64,000 nt of DNA from Flagellimonas hymeniacidonis (GTDB lineage Bacteria > Bacteroidota > Bacteroidia > Flavobacteriales > Flavobacteriaceae). Where the stretch lies: positions 1,116,001 through 1,180,000 of the forward strand of contig NZ_VRUR01000002.1 of the NCBI RefSeq assembly GCF_008040165.1, read 5' to 3'. Below, piece by piece: positions 37,601 to 45,240 of this stretch. The translations under genes and the position numbers were made by a program. The notes beneath the pieces were generated by a model that was not told where the DNA came from, did no database searches, and saw nothing but the letters and a program-made list of their open reading frames with translations. Each line of letters starts with the position of its first letter. Within the stretch, counting starts at the first letter, position 1.

Positions 37601-37744
37601 GGAGTACGAGAGGTGACCAAGGACTATCTAAAACAATGGGGTACGCTAAAAACGGAGCTGCAAAGTCTTAAGGTCAAAGATGTAAATGCGTATAATGCGC
37701 TGTTAAAAAAAGAAGGCTTACCAGAGTTGTATTGGCCACAGTAA
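34616..37744 (+). CDS. Large secreted BNR/Asp-box (VPS10-like) beta-propeller protein
   Basis: 1042 residues with a signal peptide (ILIACFSVSYLSFGQ). Residues about 30-770 hold at least ten Asp-box-type repeats (GVWKTTDGGNTWNNI, GLYKSTDAGKTWKHM, RIYKTTDAGKTWKEI, GVYRSEDGGESFKQT, VYLTQDGGSTWKNV), giving sortilin/VPS10-like propellers. After about 790 comes a helical/beta tail (TTNRDLTAYNAPPGNYKVRF, GVRDLRKIKQQLDFIMKE). Database labels are often 'glycosyl hydrolase', but no catalytic residues are evident. First gene of a four-gene operon. Confidence 0.9.
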   Translation: MKNSIYILIACFSVSYLSFGQRKSNTTNISERLYQSMEYRNIGPFRGGRSTTVAGLPDDIFTYYMGATGGGVWKTTDGGNTWNNISDGFFNTTGIGDITIAPSDSNIIYVGTGESPVRGVKTSHGDGLYKSTDAGKTWKHMGLAATRHISDVYVHPNNPDKVYVAAQGNPWGPNEERGVYLSEDGGVSWEKILYVNQDSGIVDMTVDASNPNIMMVASWDFHRKPWVVQSGGPGSRIYKTTDAGKTWKEITKGVPELKGKMGVAISPANPNIVYIAIDALGDKAGVYRSEDGGESFKQTTNDATTYARSWYYMHIIADPNDEDEVWVMNSFAMKSIDGGKTFTGIMGSHVDHHDLWINPNNSDIMINANDGGGSVTYNGGKTWSTLMNQPTGQFYRAITDNQYPYRVYSGQQDNSTIAIDSRVVDDGIGEMHWDVMRAGESSTVALDPDNPRYVYSTYFASNFVEWDRDIDNTRMVRPYPERVTGEQPKNLKYRANWNGPVIVSPHNPNVIYYGSQYMMKSSDRGVTWDVISEDLTRNDKAHQGKGGKPISNEQITAESYNNLFNIEESPVKEGVIWVGSDDGLVYLTQDGGSTWKNVTPAGLKESIINVVEPSPHDAATAYIAVAGYKWNDFTPHIYKTNDYGASWQKIVNGIPGDTFARSVREDPDRKGLLYAGTETGVFVSFNDGKLWLPLQNNLPEVPITDLRVKRKDLVVATQGRALWILDDLTPLHQISEEVAKTDYFLYKPRDMHTELSVAYSIDGGYGKNPPAGVQIHYTLNKEVPEKIPMSMEIMDSSGEVIHAEFANRPRVGCDTLVKPQLKRSIGAHRFQWNMKIGKFDCLKELYTTNRDLTAYNAPPGNYKVRFKVGEYSQTQDFEIKIDPRIANSIDNAAAAYVERDGISKLIYKGATEMAKGVRDLRKIKQQLDFIMKESTNEKIKTQGTALNGAIDDWIAKILQKEMRTYQSNYMFEARLLIKFKDFLNRIGKGNLPMTPGVREVTKDYLKQWGTLKTELQSLKVKDVNAYNALLKKEGLPELYWPQ

Positions 37745-37746
37745 AT

Positions 37747-38160
37747 ATGAAAAAGTATCCATCAAAAATAAGTTATGGCCTTTTACTCTTTGTATTGGCA
37801 GTACCAATTGGCACCATTTTTCCGTTGATTTCTTCACAAAGATGGTTCGCGATTGGGGTTAACTTATGCATTGTGACTTTTATACTGATACTCTTTTTCA
37901 ACCTCTTTTATGCCATAGATGAAGAATGGTTATATATTAAATTGGGCTTGGTGTTGATTAAAAAAATTGATATTCAATCAATAATAATGATGTCAGAGAC
38001 AAGAAGCCTCATAAGTGCCCCGGCAGTTTCTTTGGATAGGTTAGAAATAATCTATAGTAAGCACAAGAGTATCATTATATCACCAAGGGATAAATCTGGA
38101 TTTATCGACCATATAACTCTTATCAATCCTAACATAACCGTACAATATAAGGCAACATGA
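37747..38160 (+). CDS. Small membrane protein with bacterial PH-like domain
   Basis: About 137 residues from the ATG at 37747, 2 bp after the previous stop. Two membrane helices (YGLLLFVLAVPIGTIFPLI, FAIGVNLCIVTFILILFF) are followed by a PH-like beta region (EEWLYIKLGLVLIKKIDIQS, LDRLEIIYSKHKSIIISPRD). Related to bacterial PH-domain membrane proteins of unknown function. Its stop overlaps the start of the amidohydrolase gene by 4 nt. Confidence 0.8.
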   Translation: MKKYPSKISYGLLLFVLAVPIGTIFPLISSQRWFAIGVNLCIVTFILILFFNLFYAIDEEWLYIKLGLVLIKKIDIQSIIMMSETRSLISAPAVSLDRLEIIYSKHKSIIISPRDKSGFIDHITLINPNITVQYKAT

Positions 38161-39371
38161 GGACCATCACCATCTTAACTTTCTTTATCATAGCAATAGG
38201 CGTAAATGCCCAGAACATTTACCTTAAAAACGTAAATATCTTTGACGGCAATAGTAATACTATTTCATCTACATCTGCTGTCAAAATAAAAGGAAAAACT
38301 ATTGAATGGATTGGAAATCAATTAAGTCAGGACCCCGATGGGTATCAAGTAATTGATGGTTTAGGCTACTACCTTATGCCAGGGATGATCGATGCGCATA
38401 CCCACATAAGTGATTTTAAAGCTGCAGAACGAGCACTGAATTCGGGAGTTACCACTGTGCGATCTGCCAGTACTAAATTCTATCAAGATGTGACCCTTGG
38501 TAATCTGGCTAAAAAGGGAGTTATACCAGGGCCCGACTTTGTCAGCGCAGGTGTATATGTCACCCCTAATTTAGGAGAGACGATATTGGCTGACACAAGA
38601 TTAAGCAATCTTAGTGAAGGAGTTTATTCTGAAGAGGCCCTGCGCCAATTGGTAAGGATTAATGCAGCACGTGGCGTGGATGTTATTAAAACCAGGGGGA
38701 CGGAACGGGCAGGACTCCCAGAAACTGATCCAAGACAACAAACATACACCAAAGAGCAACTCCGTATTGTTGTAGATGAAGCAGCTAAACATAATCTAAA
38801 AGTTATGGTGCATGCACATGGTGATGAAGGAGGAAGAGCAGCTGTTGAAGCCGGTGTTGTAAGCATAGAACACGGTACTTTTCTAAGTAGGGCAACTCTT
38901 GGGCTTATGAAAACGAAAGGCACCTTTTTAGTCCCTACTTTTATAACCATTGAAGATTTAAAAGTTCCAGGTGGGGAGTACAGTAATCCTACATTAGAGT
39001 TACGCGGTAAGTTTATGATGGTTGAAGCTGAAAGAACAATCAAAGAAGCACTGGCACTAGGCGTAAAAATGGCAACAGGCGCAGATAATGACTATAGCGC
39101 CGAAAGCACAACAAGGGTGTCGTTGGAAGCCGAACACTTCGTGAGATTGGGAATGACCAACTTTCAGGCGTTGCAAGCGGCCACAAAAAATGGGGCAGAA
39201 CTGCTCGGTCTTAGTAATCAAATTGGAACCTTGGAATCTGGCAAGGAGGCGGATATGATCTTACTTCCCAATAATCCATTAGAAGACATCGTTGCCCTTC
39301 AAGATGTTTTGTTGGTCATTAGCAATGGGCAGATAGCATTGAAGCGCATTCCTTTTACGCTTAATGAATAA
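38157..39371 (+). CDS. Amidohydrolase-family metal-dependent hydrolase, secreted
   Basis: 404 residues with a signal peptide (TFFIIAIGVNAQ). Metal-site motifs of the amidohydrolase superfamily: MIDAHTH (D79-A-H81-T-H83), GVDVIKTRG (candidate bridging Lys), KVMVHAHGDEGG, VVSIEHGTF and MATGADND near the end; a C-terminal small beta domain has TLESGKEADMILL. Close in type to imidazolonepropionase/prolidase-like enzymes that cleave amide or peptide bonds; substrate unknown. Overlaps both neighbours, so strongly coupled. Confidence 0.92.
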   Translation: MRTITILTFFIIAIGVNAQNIYLKNVNIFDGNSNTISSTSAVKIKGKTIEWIGNQLSQDPDGYQVIDGLGYYLMPGMIDAHTHISDFKAAERALNSGVTTVRSASTKFYQDVTLGNLAKKGVIPGPDFVSAGVYVTPNLGETILADTRLSNLSEGVYSEEALRQLVRINAARGVDVIKTRGTERAGLPETDPRQQTYTKEQLRIVVDEAAKHNLKVMVHAHGDEGGRAAVEAGVVSIEHGTFLSRATLGLMKTKGTFLVPTFITIEDLKVPGGEYSNPTLELRGKFMMVEAERTIKEALALGVKMATGADNDYSAESTTRVSLEAEHFVRLGMTNFQALQAATKNGAELLGLSNQIGTLESGKEADMILLPNNPLEDIVALQDVLLVISNGQIALKRIPFTLNE

Positions 39372-40515
39372 CAGTATTGAATTGAGAACTGTAAAAAAAT
39401 ACCTAAAAAAAGTGTTGGTGACCATAGTATTCCTAATAGCGGCCTTAGTAATCGCGTATCTACTCTTTGTAAACTTCTATCCAAGTTTTGGTGGTAATGT
39501 ATCCAAAGAATTACAAAAGCAATATGCAAAATCTCCTAATTACAGGGATGGAAAGTTCGTTAATATTAAGGATGTTCCAAAGGATTTAAGTTTTGGGGAA
39601 ACTGTAAAACTTGCCTACAAATTTTTTACCACAAAAGTTCCTGAAGGTAGACCAAAACAGGATTTAAAGGTTATAAAACTGGATTCTTCAGATGTTGCGA
39701 GTTTTAAGAACAATACCCGCCTCATTTGGTACGGACATTCTGCTTTTCTATTACAAATTGAGTCTAAAAACATCTTGATTGACCCCATGTTTGGAAAAGT
39801 TGCGGCGCCGCACCCTTTACTGGGAGGAGATCGTTTTAATAAGGAAATACCATTGGAAATAGAAAAATTACCCCGTATTGAAGCGGTGCTAATTTCACAT
39901 GACCATTATGATCATCTTGATTACGAGTCCATCGGAAAACTAAAGGATAAGGTAGCTATGTTTTATACGCCGCTTGGCGTAGGAGTCCATCTGGAGAAGT
40001 GGGGAATCAAAAAAGAACGTATTGTTGAACTGGATTGGTGGCAGGAGGCAAAACTTGATGGATTGCTATTCGCATGCACACCGGCACAACACTTTTCAGG
40101 AAGGAAGTTTGGAAATGAACAGAGTACGCTATGGAGTTCTTGGGTCATTGTATCTTCAAAAGAAAGCATCTTTTTTAGTGGTGACAGTGGATATGGAAGT
40201 CATTTTAAAACAATTGGAGAAAAATATGGCCCTTTTGATTTTGCCATGATGGAATGTGGGCAATACAATGCCATGTGGCCAGATATTCATATGTTCCCTG
40301 AGGAAACTGCACAGGCTGGAAAGGATGTAAATGCCAAGGTAGTAATGCCCATTCACTGGAGCGGATTTAAATTGGCATTGCATAGTTGGAGAGACCCTAT
40401 AGAACGGGTTGTTAAAAAAGGAGCTGAGTTAGGAATTCCCATTGCCACACCAAAAATAGGAGAGGTCATTAAACCTAGTGATTCCCTCCAAACCTATGAG
40501 GTTTGGTGGAAATAG
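39364..40515 (+). CDS. Metallo-beta-lactamase-fold hydrolase (NAPE-PLD/UlaG-like)
   Basis: 383 residues. An N-terminal membrane helix (VLVTIVFLIAALVIAYLLF) anchors the protein, probably facing the periplasm. The MBL signature is SHDHYDHLDY (H179, H181, D183, H184), preceded by LIWYGHSAFLLQI and followed by ACTPAQHFSGRK, FFSGDSGYG and VMPIHWSGF, as in NAPE-phospholipase-D-like enzymes. Likely acts on a phosphodiester or lactone. Its start overlaps the amidohydrolase stop by 8 nt; last gene of the operon. Confidence 0.92.
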   Translation: MNNSIELRTVKKYLKKVLVTIVFLIAALVIAYLLFVNFYPSFGGNVSKELQKQYAKSPNYRDGKFVNIKDVPKDLSFGETVKLAYKFFTTKVPEGRPKQDLKVIKLDSSDVASFKNNTRLIWYGHSAFLLQIESKNILIDPMFGKVAAPHPLLGGDRFNKEIPLEIEKLPRIEAVLISHDHYDHLDYESIGKLKDKVAMFYTPLGVGVHLEKWGIKKERIVELDWWQEAKLDGLLFACTPAQHFSGRKFGNEQSTLWSSWVIVSSKESIFFSGDSGYGSHFKTIGEKYGPFDFAMMECGQYNAMWPDIHMFPEETAQAGKDVNAKVVMPIHWSGFKLALHSWRDPIERVVKKGAELGIPIATPKIGEVIKPSDSLQTYEVWWK

Positions 40516-40715
40516 CAAGATTCGGAATTAGGGTATAATTTCCTGAAAAGCTTTTCAATTTTATGAAAAGCTCCCTCATATTTATAGACGGTAAATACAA
40601 CTGTACGGATTTGGAAAATTATTTCCATATGCAGGTGAATCTCAATATTTTTATAGAGCAATTAAAAATATAGCAGTTCCAACTTAATTAATCTTGTTCT
40701 TTCAAAGAGAATCAA

Positions 40716-41543
40716 TTGATGGAGAAAAGTAACGAAAACCAGTCTGCGTACTATCCGGATATTTCCATATTCCTTATTTTAATTCCTTTTATAAGTGCCA
40801 TCAATTATCACCTTACCTATGCAAATATCAAGTTCAATGGATTCTTAATATTGACCTTTACTATTGATACTGTAACTGGATATATTGCCTGGTTCTTTAC
40901 AAGAAAGCTAATCTTATACCTAGATATAAAACTTCCCTACAGTAAAGGCATAATTAAGCGTTTGGGTATACAATTACCCGCCACTACAGTTCTTGGATTG
41001 TTTATTATCAGTTTTTTAACCGAACTGACCAGCTTTATAGCCAAAGGAGAAGGAGCGCCACTGGATTTCTACACTATTGACCTTATTATTATTGGAATTT
41101 GGTTCTTTTTCATAAACGCCATTTACCTTGGGCTCTACTATTATAATCAATGGAAAAAAACAGAGCAAAAGATAGCAAGGGAAGAAAAATTAAAAGCAGG
41201 TGGTTTCATAGTGAAAGTTGGCAAAAAAGACATGAAACTGGATTTTGACAACCTAGCTGGTTTTTTCATTGATACTGACTATACTGTTGCTCAGGATGCC
41301 AATGGGAAAAAGTTTTATTTGGATGATTCCTTGGAAAAAGTTGAAAACAGACTCCCAGGAGATACTTTTTTCAGATTGAACAGAAAATACATATTACACC
41401 GCAATATGATATCTGGCTTTAAGCGGATAGAAAACGGAAAAATTCTGGTGCTTCTTCATAAAAATGAGCTTTTCCCCTCTAACATTACTGTTAGCCGCAC
41501 AAAAGCCCCTTCATTTAAAAGATGGTTTCGGCCAAATTTGTAA
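40716..41543 (+). CDS. Membrane-bound LytTR DNA-binding protein
   Basis: 275 residues. Four hydrophobic segments (ISIFLILIPFISAINY, FLILTFTIDTVTGYIAWFF, TTVLGLFIISFL, TIDLIIIGIWFFFINAIYL) fill residues 15-145. A LytTR domain starts near 175: MKLDFDNLAGFFIDTDYT, TFFRLNRKYILHRNMISG and a terminal FKRWF. No receiver or kinase partner is next to it; a one-component regulator. It precedes a barrel-like protein and a serine hydrolase on the same strand. Confidence 0.9.
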   Translation: MMEKSNENQSAYYPDISIFLILIPFISAINYHLTYANIKFNGFLILTFTIDTVTGYIAWFFTRKLILYLDIKLPYSKGIIKRLGIQLPATTVLGLFIISFLTELTSFIAKGEGAPLDFYTIDLIIIGIWFFFINAIYLGLYYYNQWKKTEQKIAREEKLKAGGFIVKVGKKDMKLDFDNLAGFFIDTDYTVAQDANGKKFYLDDSLEKVENRLPGDTFFRLNRKYILHRNMISGFKRIENGKILVLLHKNELFPSNITVSRTKAPSFKRWFRPNL

Positions 41544-41644
41544 CATTTCAGAGGGTTAAATACTACACTTCAGCATAAAAGGAAGAACTAACCGAGATTT
41601 CAATGTCAGCCAGGCCATACTTTTGGGGCATTATTATTTCAATT

Positions 41645-42244
41645 ATGAAACTAAAACTTTTACTTTTTCTGATTGTAAGTTGTTTATCACAGCTAGTAAA
41701 CAGCCAAAACAATTTTTCCAAGAATCATAGGAACTTTCCCCTAATAGTAAGCTTGCAGTTTAATTCTTTATCAATGCCTTTTAAAAATATGAAAGCTAAT
41801 TTTTCCAATATTGGCATCGGCATTGGAACAGAGGTAAGCCATAATGGTAACAATAACTGGGTACAACAATTTAATGTGGTATGGTATCGGAATAAAAATA
41901 CTGGAAATGGCTTGTTTCTATATTCTCAAGCTGTATGGCGGCCCCATATCACTAATAATTTTTATACTGAATTAAAACTAGGGGCTGGCTATATGCTGAA
42001 ATCCAGACCTACGCAATCATTCAAGCAAGAAAGTGATAACTGGATTTCGGTCGGAAAGAAGGGCAAAGGGCTCTTTGCCATTCCGGTCGGAGTTTCAATA
42101 GGTCACAATGACTATTCAGAAAAAACTTATGTATCACCTTTTGCGAGCTATCAATTTATAGTATTGAAGGGGTATAATGAAAGTATTCCCATTGTACCAG
42201 AAACTCTCATACAAGTTGGATCAAGAATACACTTTAAAGATTAA
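41645..42244 (+). CDS. Outer-membrane barrel-like protein
   Basis: About 199 residues from the ATG at 41645, the start of a signal peptide (LLLFLIVSCLSQLVNSQ). The body consists of short alternating strands (FPLIVSLQFNSLSMPF, WVQQFNVVWYRNKNTGN, FYTELKLGAGYMLKS, FAIPVGVSIGHNDY) and ends in TLIQVGSRIHF, as in an eight-strand barrel. Not assigned to a family. The serine hydrolase gene follows after 4 bp. Confidence 0.78.
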   Translation: MKLKLLLFLIVSCLSQLVNSQNNFSKNHRNFPLIVSLQFNSLSMPFKNMKANFSNIGIGIGTEVSHNGNNNWVQQFNVVWYRNKNTGNGLFLYSQAVWRPHITNNFYTELKLGAGYMLKSRPTQSFKQESDNWISVGKKGKGLFAIPVGVSIGHNDYSEKTYVSPFASYQFIVLKGYNESIPIVPETLIQVGSRIHFKD

Positions 42245-42248
42245 GACA

Positions 42249-43418
42249 ATGAAAATCAATAGCTTTTATGTACACTTTATTTGGATGGTTCTTGCTTTCA
42301 ATGATCTCAATGCGCAAGAGTTTGAAGTAGCATCATGTGACCCAATAGAACCAATTAATGCCTTTGCAAGAGGGGAAGCTTTGGAAAAGGCCATGGAAAA
42401 GTTGGTTAGCAGCGGGGTGCCTGGAGCTTCGATTGCCATTTTTTCGGATAATGGTTGGTGGTATACTGCTAAGGGATATTCAAGAATTGAGGACAAAACT
42501 TCTTTGGAGGTGTGCAACCTTCAATATTTACAGAGTGTAGCCAAAACCTATCATGCCGTTGCCATTTTAAAACTGTATGAACAAGGCAAAATTGATCTTG
42601 AGATGTCTATCTCGAAATATCTCCCGGAGAAAATCAGCAATTATGTAACAGATGCTGAAAAAATAACTGTAAAGATGCTCTTGAATCATACTTCAGGTAT
42701 TTCAGAATACAATTTTAACCCGAACTATGTAGCAAAACTTCTACAAAGTCCTGAATATGCTTTTACAGGGGAAGAGTATCTGAGCTATATAAAGAAAAAA
42801 CCTCTTGATTTTGAACCAGGGAGTCGCTACTCATACCGTAATACCAATTACGTTTTATTGGCCTTGATACTTGATGAACTGACTGGAGACCATGAGAAAT
42901 TTATTGATGATACTATTTTTAAGCCATTAGGCCTTACCCGTACTTTTTATAGAAATGACGACAATTTTCTAAACTATCCCGAATTGGTGAACAGTTATTG
43001 GGATCGTAACAGTACAGGAATAGTGGAAAACGCCACTTACCTGCAGCGTAAAAATGTCGAACATATGATTGGCGATGATGGTATAGTAACCACACCGATA
43101 GAAGCCATAAAGTTTTTAAAAGGTTTGGTAGAAGGTAAACTATTATCTGAAAAAACTTTAGCGCTTATGAAAACATGGGTGAAAAGAGACAATGGTGAAT
43201 TAGCTTACGGATTAGGTCTAAGTCATGTCGAAGTGGGTGGGATAGAAGCTTATGGACATTCTGGCGGGGGAATTGGAGCTGGTTGCGAGCTTTATTATTT
43301 CCCACAGAAAAACCTATACTACTTTATTGCTATCAATTTAGGCACAGTAACATATAGCCCTTTACATGATGAAATAGAAAAAGTACGATCAGAAATATAT
43401 AGCATATTGTTACAATGA
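42249..43418 (+). CDS. Serine hydrolase, class C beta-lactamase-like, exported
   Basis: About 389 residues from the ATG at 42249, just after the stop of the preceding gene, where a signal peptide begins (FYVHFIWMVLAFNDLNAQ). Motifs: LQSVAKTYHAVAILKLYEQG (SVAK nucleophile), YSYRNTNYVLLALILDEL and YGHSGGGIGAGCELYYFP. Paralogue of the gene at 29434-30576. It is the last ordinary chromosomal gene before the island; the first copy of the repeat element starts 85 bp downstream. Confidence 0.9.
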   Translation: MKINSFYVHFIWMVLAFNDLNAQEFEVASCDPIEPINAFARGEALEKAMEKLVSSGVPGASIAIFSDNGWWYTAKGYSRIEDKTSLEVCNLQYLQSVAKTYHAVAILKLYEQGKIDLEMSISKYLPEKISNYVTDAEKITVKMLLNHTSGISEYNFNPNYVAKLLQSPEYAFTGEEYLSYIKKKPLDFEPGSRYSYRNTNYVLLALILDELTGDHEKFIDDTIFKPLGLTRTFYRNDDNFLNYPELVNSYWDRNSTGIVENATYLQRKNVEHMIGDDGIVTTPIEAIKFLKGLVEGKLLSEKTLALMKTWVKRDNGELAYGLGLSHVEVGGIEAYGHSGGGIGAGCELYYFPQKNLYYFIAINLGTVTYSPLHDEIEKVRSEIYSILLQ

Positions 43419-43512
43419 TCAAAGAATGTAATAGGTCGTTGACCATTAGTTTGTTTCAAGACAAAAGATAATTAAACACGAAAAAAAGAGATTAATTGGG
43501 ATTCTACATATA

Positions 43513-43595
43513 ACAAGTGCATAGATTATTTAAAATCGATTATCCAGTGGATAATTGGTTTTAAATACAAATCCTTTAAATAATTATGCTCTTGT
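43513..43595 (+). repeat. Long imperfect hairpin at the start of R1
   Basis: ACAAG-T-GCATAGATTATTTAAA pairs with TTTAAATAATTATGC-T-CTTGT, and inside it AAATCGATTATCC pairs with GGATAATTGGTTT with G-T wobbles. Wobbles and single-base bulges without loss of pairing suggest the fold matters. Confidence 0.7.
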
Positions 43596-43955
43596 GGCAA
43601 ACTAACGAGAATCGTCTAAAATTTTTTATTACGTACATTTTTATCGAATACGCGATTTTTAAACAAATCTAAAAGGGTTAGCTTTTTTTGGCGCTGGCAA
43701 TGCGGTTGGAAATTGTGTTTTAAAAAATTAATGCGATAGCATAATTATTTTAAAAAAGCAATCGAGCGCATTGGCGTGCGGCAATTTTACATAACGGCTA
43801 ATTATAGATACAGACGAAATGTTTGTCGCTGGGATTTTCTAAGAATTTGAAGTTTTCCAAAAAGGATTTTTATTTACCGAAATTTCGAAGCAGCGTAAAT
43901 TAAAAAGGTTGATGACCCTGTTGCTACGCTAAATAAAAGGAATGCTCTCTAGAGA

Positions 43956-44048
43956 TATTTTACATAATAGAATTATGACCTACAGCTAAAGGATTGAACC
44001 TGGAATACTTATACATCAATCTGTATCATAATGTTCTGCGTTATGTAA
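43956..44048 (+). repeat. Terminal 93-nt hairpin of R1 (attC-like layout)
   Basis: Outer boxes TTACATAA and TTATGTAA; inner boxes ATTATGA (43972-43978) and TCATAAT (44026-44032); apical TACAG/CTGTA. The left spacer between outer and inner boxes is about 4 nt and the right one about 8 nt, so bases are left unpaired on one side, as in integron attC sites. Confidence 0.65.
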
Positions 44049-44206
44049 CTTGAGCTTTGATTAAAAGCGAAAGTTTGTGCTACTTATTAAAAAAAATTCT
44101 TCTAAAATGTCCTTTAAGAAGGTAATGGAATACTGTTTTGCCGAACCAACAGAGTGGGAGAGGTGAAAGTGTATGGAATGGTCCAAAACCTAAATTGTTA
44201 ATAAAA

Positions 44207-44280
44207 ATTGCCAAAAACACCTTGAAATAGCAGGAAAACCCCAGAATTTCTAAGGTTTTTCTATAATGGTTTTTGGCAAT
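44207..44280. repeat. Fold-back element between R1 and the caspase operon
   Basis: ATTGCCAAAAAC (44207-44218) is exactly complementary to GTTTTTGGCAAT (44269-44280); inside, ACCTTGAAAT pairs with ATTTC-T-AAGGT. It lies 150 bp before the caspase operon. It could be a small non-autonomous element or a terminator/attenuator; no T run follows. Confidence 0.55.
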
Positions 44281-44429
44281 CATTTTCTATATTACCAATC
44301 TCCAAAGTATTGACTTCCTACGTTTTACTTCCCCCAAGAAATACCCTTTAATGGGTATAGCATTCAAGTAATTCATTTTCAAGATTTGAATAACTGATAT
44401 TTTTAAATACTAACTAAAAACCTATTAAA

Positions 44430-45239
44430 ATGAAGAAAGTGTTCTTTTTGTTGACTATCCTATTAATTTTTCCCATGACAAATTATAGCCAGGAAAATGA
44501 TGATGAAAAATTGGAAAAAGCTGTAAATAAAGGAAAAGAAATAGGAACATTGGTTAAATCAATTGTTGAAACTGCATTGCCCGTTTGGGGCTCAATATCA
44601 AGCGTATTATGGCCAGATGGGAAAAATAAAAAGGTTAAGAAAGAAGATGCTGATGCAGCAATGGTAAAATTTCAAGATTCATTGCAAAAGCAATTAAAAG
44701 CGCGATTAGTAAATACCGCTAAAGAAGAAATAAAACCAATTGAAGATTTAGCCTCCGAACTTAGTGTCGTCTACAGGATAGCTGAAGCTTCTATGCTAGG
44801 ACAGCAAGAATTACCTCAGTTGACAGCTGAATTGAACAGAGAAGACGTCAATTGGGCAGACGCAAGGGATGAGTTAGACGATGTTAAAGCAGATCTCAAC
44901 AAAATGGACGATGTAACAGTCGACGAAATCAGGCAAAAAGTTAAGGAAAGAACACTCAGGCTTACATTAGAAAATATCAAATCCAACAAGGAAGAAACCT
45001 TAAGGCGGTTGACAAGATATTTGAGAGATGACACTAAAGATAAAGAAAGGGCTGTACAACAAATCCAAAAGTTGATGGAAGACCTCCAGCCAGTAAATTA
45101 TCTCACATCAGGCTATATCTTTGATATTTACAGCGATTTAAGAGGGTTAAACTTTTGGTCAAAAGAGGCGATGAATGGTAACGAGAAAGTTGAAAATGTA
45201 ATGTTTTCAGAATTGGAAAAAACCCTACCAAAGCAATAA
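44430..45239 (+). CDS. Exported coiled-coil partner of caspase-like protease
   Basis: 269 residues with a signal peptide (FFLLTILLIFPMTNYSQ). A helical, charged body: a hydrophobic patch at about 42-62 (LVKSIVETALPVWGSISSVL) could insert in a membrane, and residues 70-225 are rich in Lys/Glu/Asp with coiled-coil character (ADLNKMDDVTVDEIRQKVKE). No family recognised. Its stop is 1 bp before the caspase-like gene, so the two are probably made together; it may be a substrate, inhibitor or adaptor of the protease (inference). Confidence 0.75.
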   Translation: MKKVFFLLTILLIFPMTNYSQENDDEKLEKAVNKGKEIGTLVKSIVETALPVWGSISSVLWPDGKNKKVKKEDADAAMVKFQDSLQKQLKARLVNTAKEEIKPIEDLASELSVVYRIAEASMLGQQELPQLTAELNREDVNWADARDELDDVKADLNKMDDVTVDEIRQKVKERTLRLTLENIKSNKEETLRRLTRYLRDDTKDKERAVQQIQKLMEDLQPVNYLTSGYIFDIYSDLRGLNFWSKEAMNGNEKVENVMFSELEKTLPKQ

Positions 45240-45240
45240 G

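Larger units (their letters stand above)
43503..44073 (+). repeat. Structured element R1
   Basis: Non-coding. It begins near TACATATAAC and ends in GATTAAAAGCGAAAG. It holds a long first hairpin (43513-43595), a small central hairpin (43726-43746), the box TTTTACATAACGGC and a 93-nt terminal hairpin (43956-44048). R1 and R3 share most of their length; R2 is more distant but has the same order of stems. Together with 43419-43502 and 44074-44429 it forms a 1-kb gene-free stretch. The tail at 44074-44182 is also shared with R2. Confidence 0.8.

Noticed and set aside
40516-40715. GAAAAGCTTTTC palindrome after the metallo-hydrolase gene
   Set aside because: Short, A/T-rich and not followed by a T run; not strong enough to call a terminator.
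44080-44283. 67-codon minus-strand frame after R1
   Set aside because: It runs across the conserved tail and the fold-back element; composition follows the hairpin rather than a protein.
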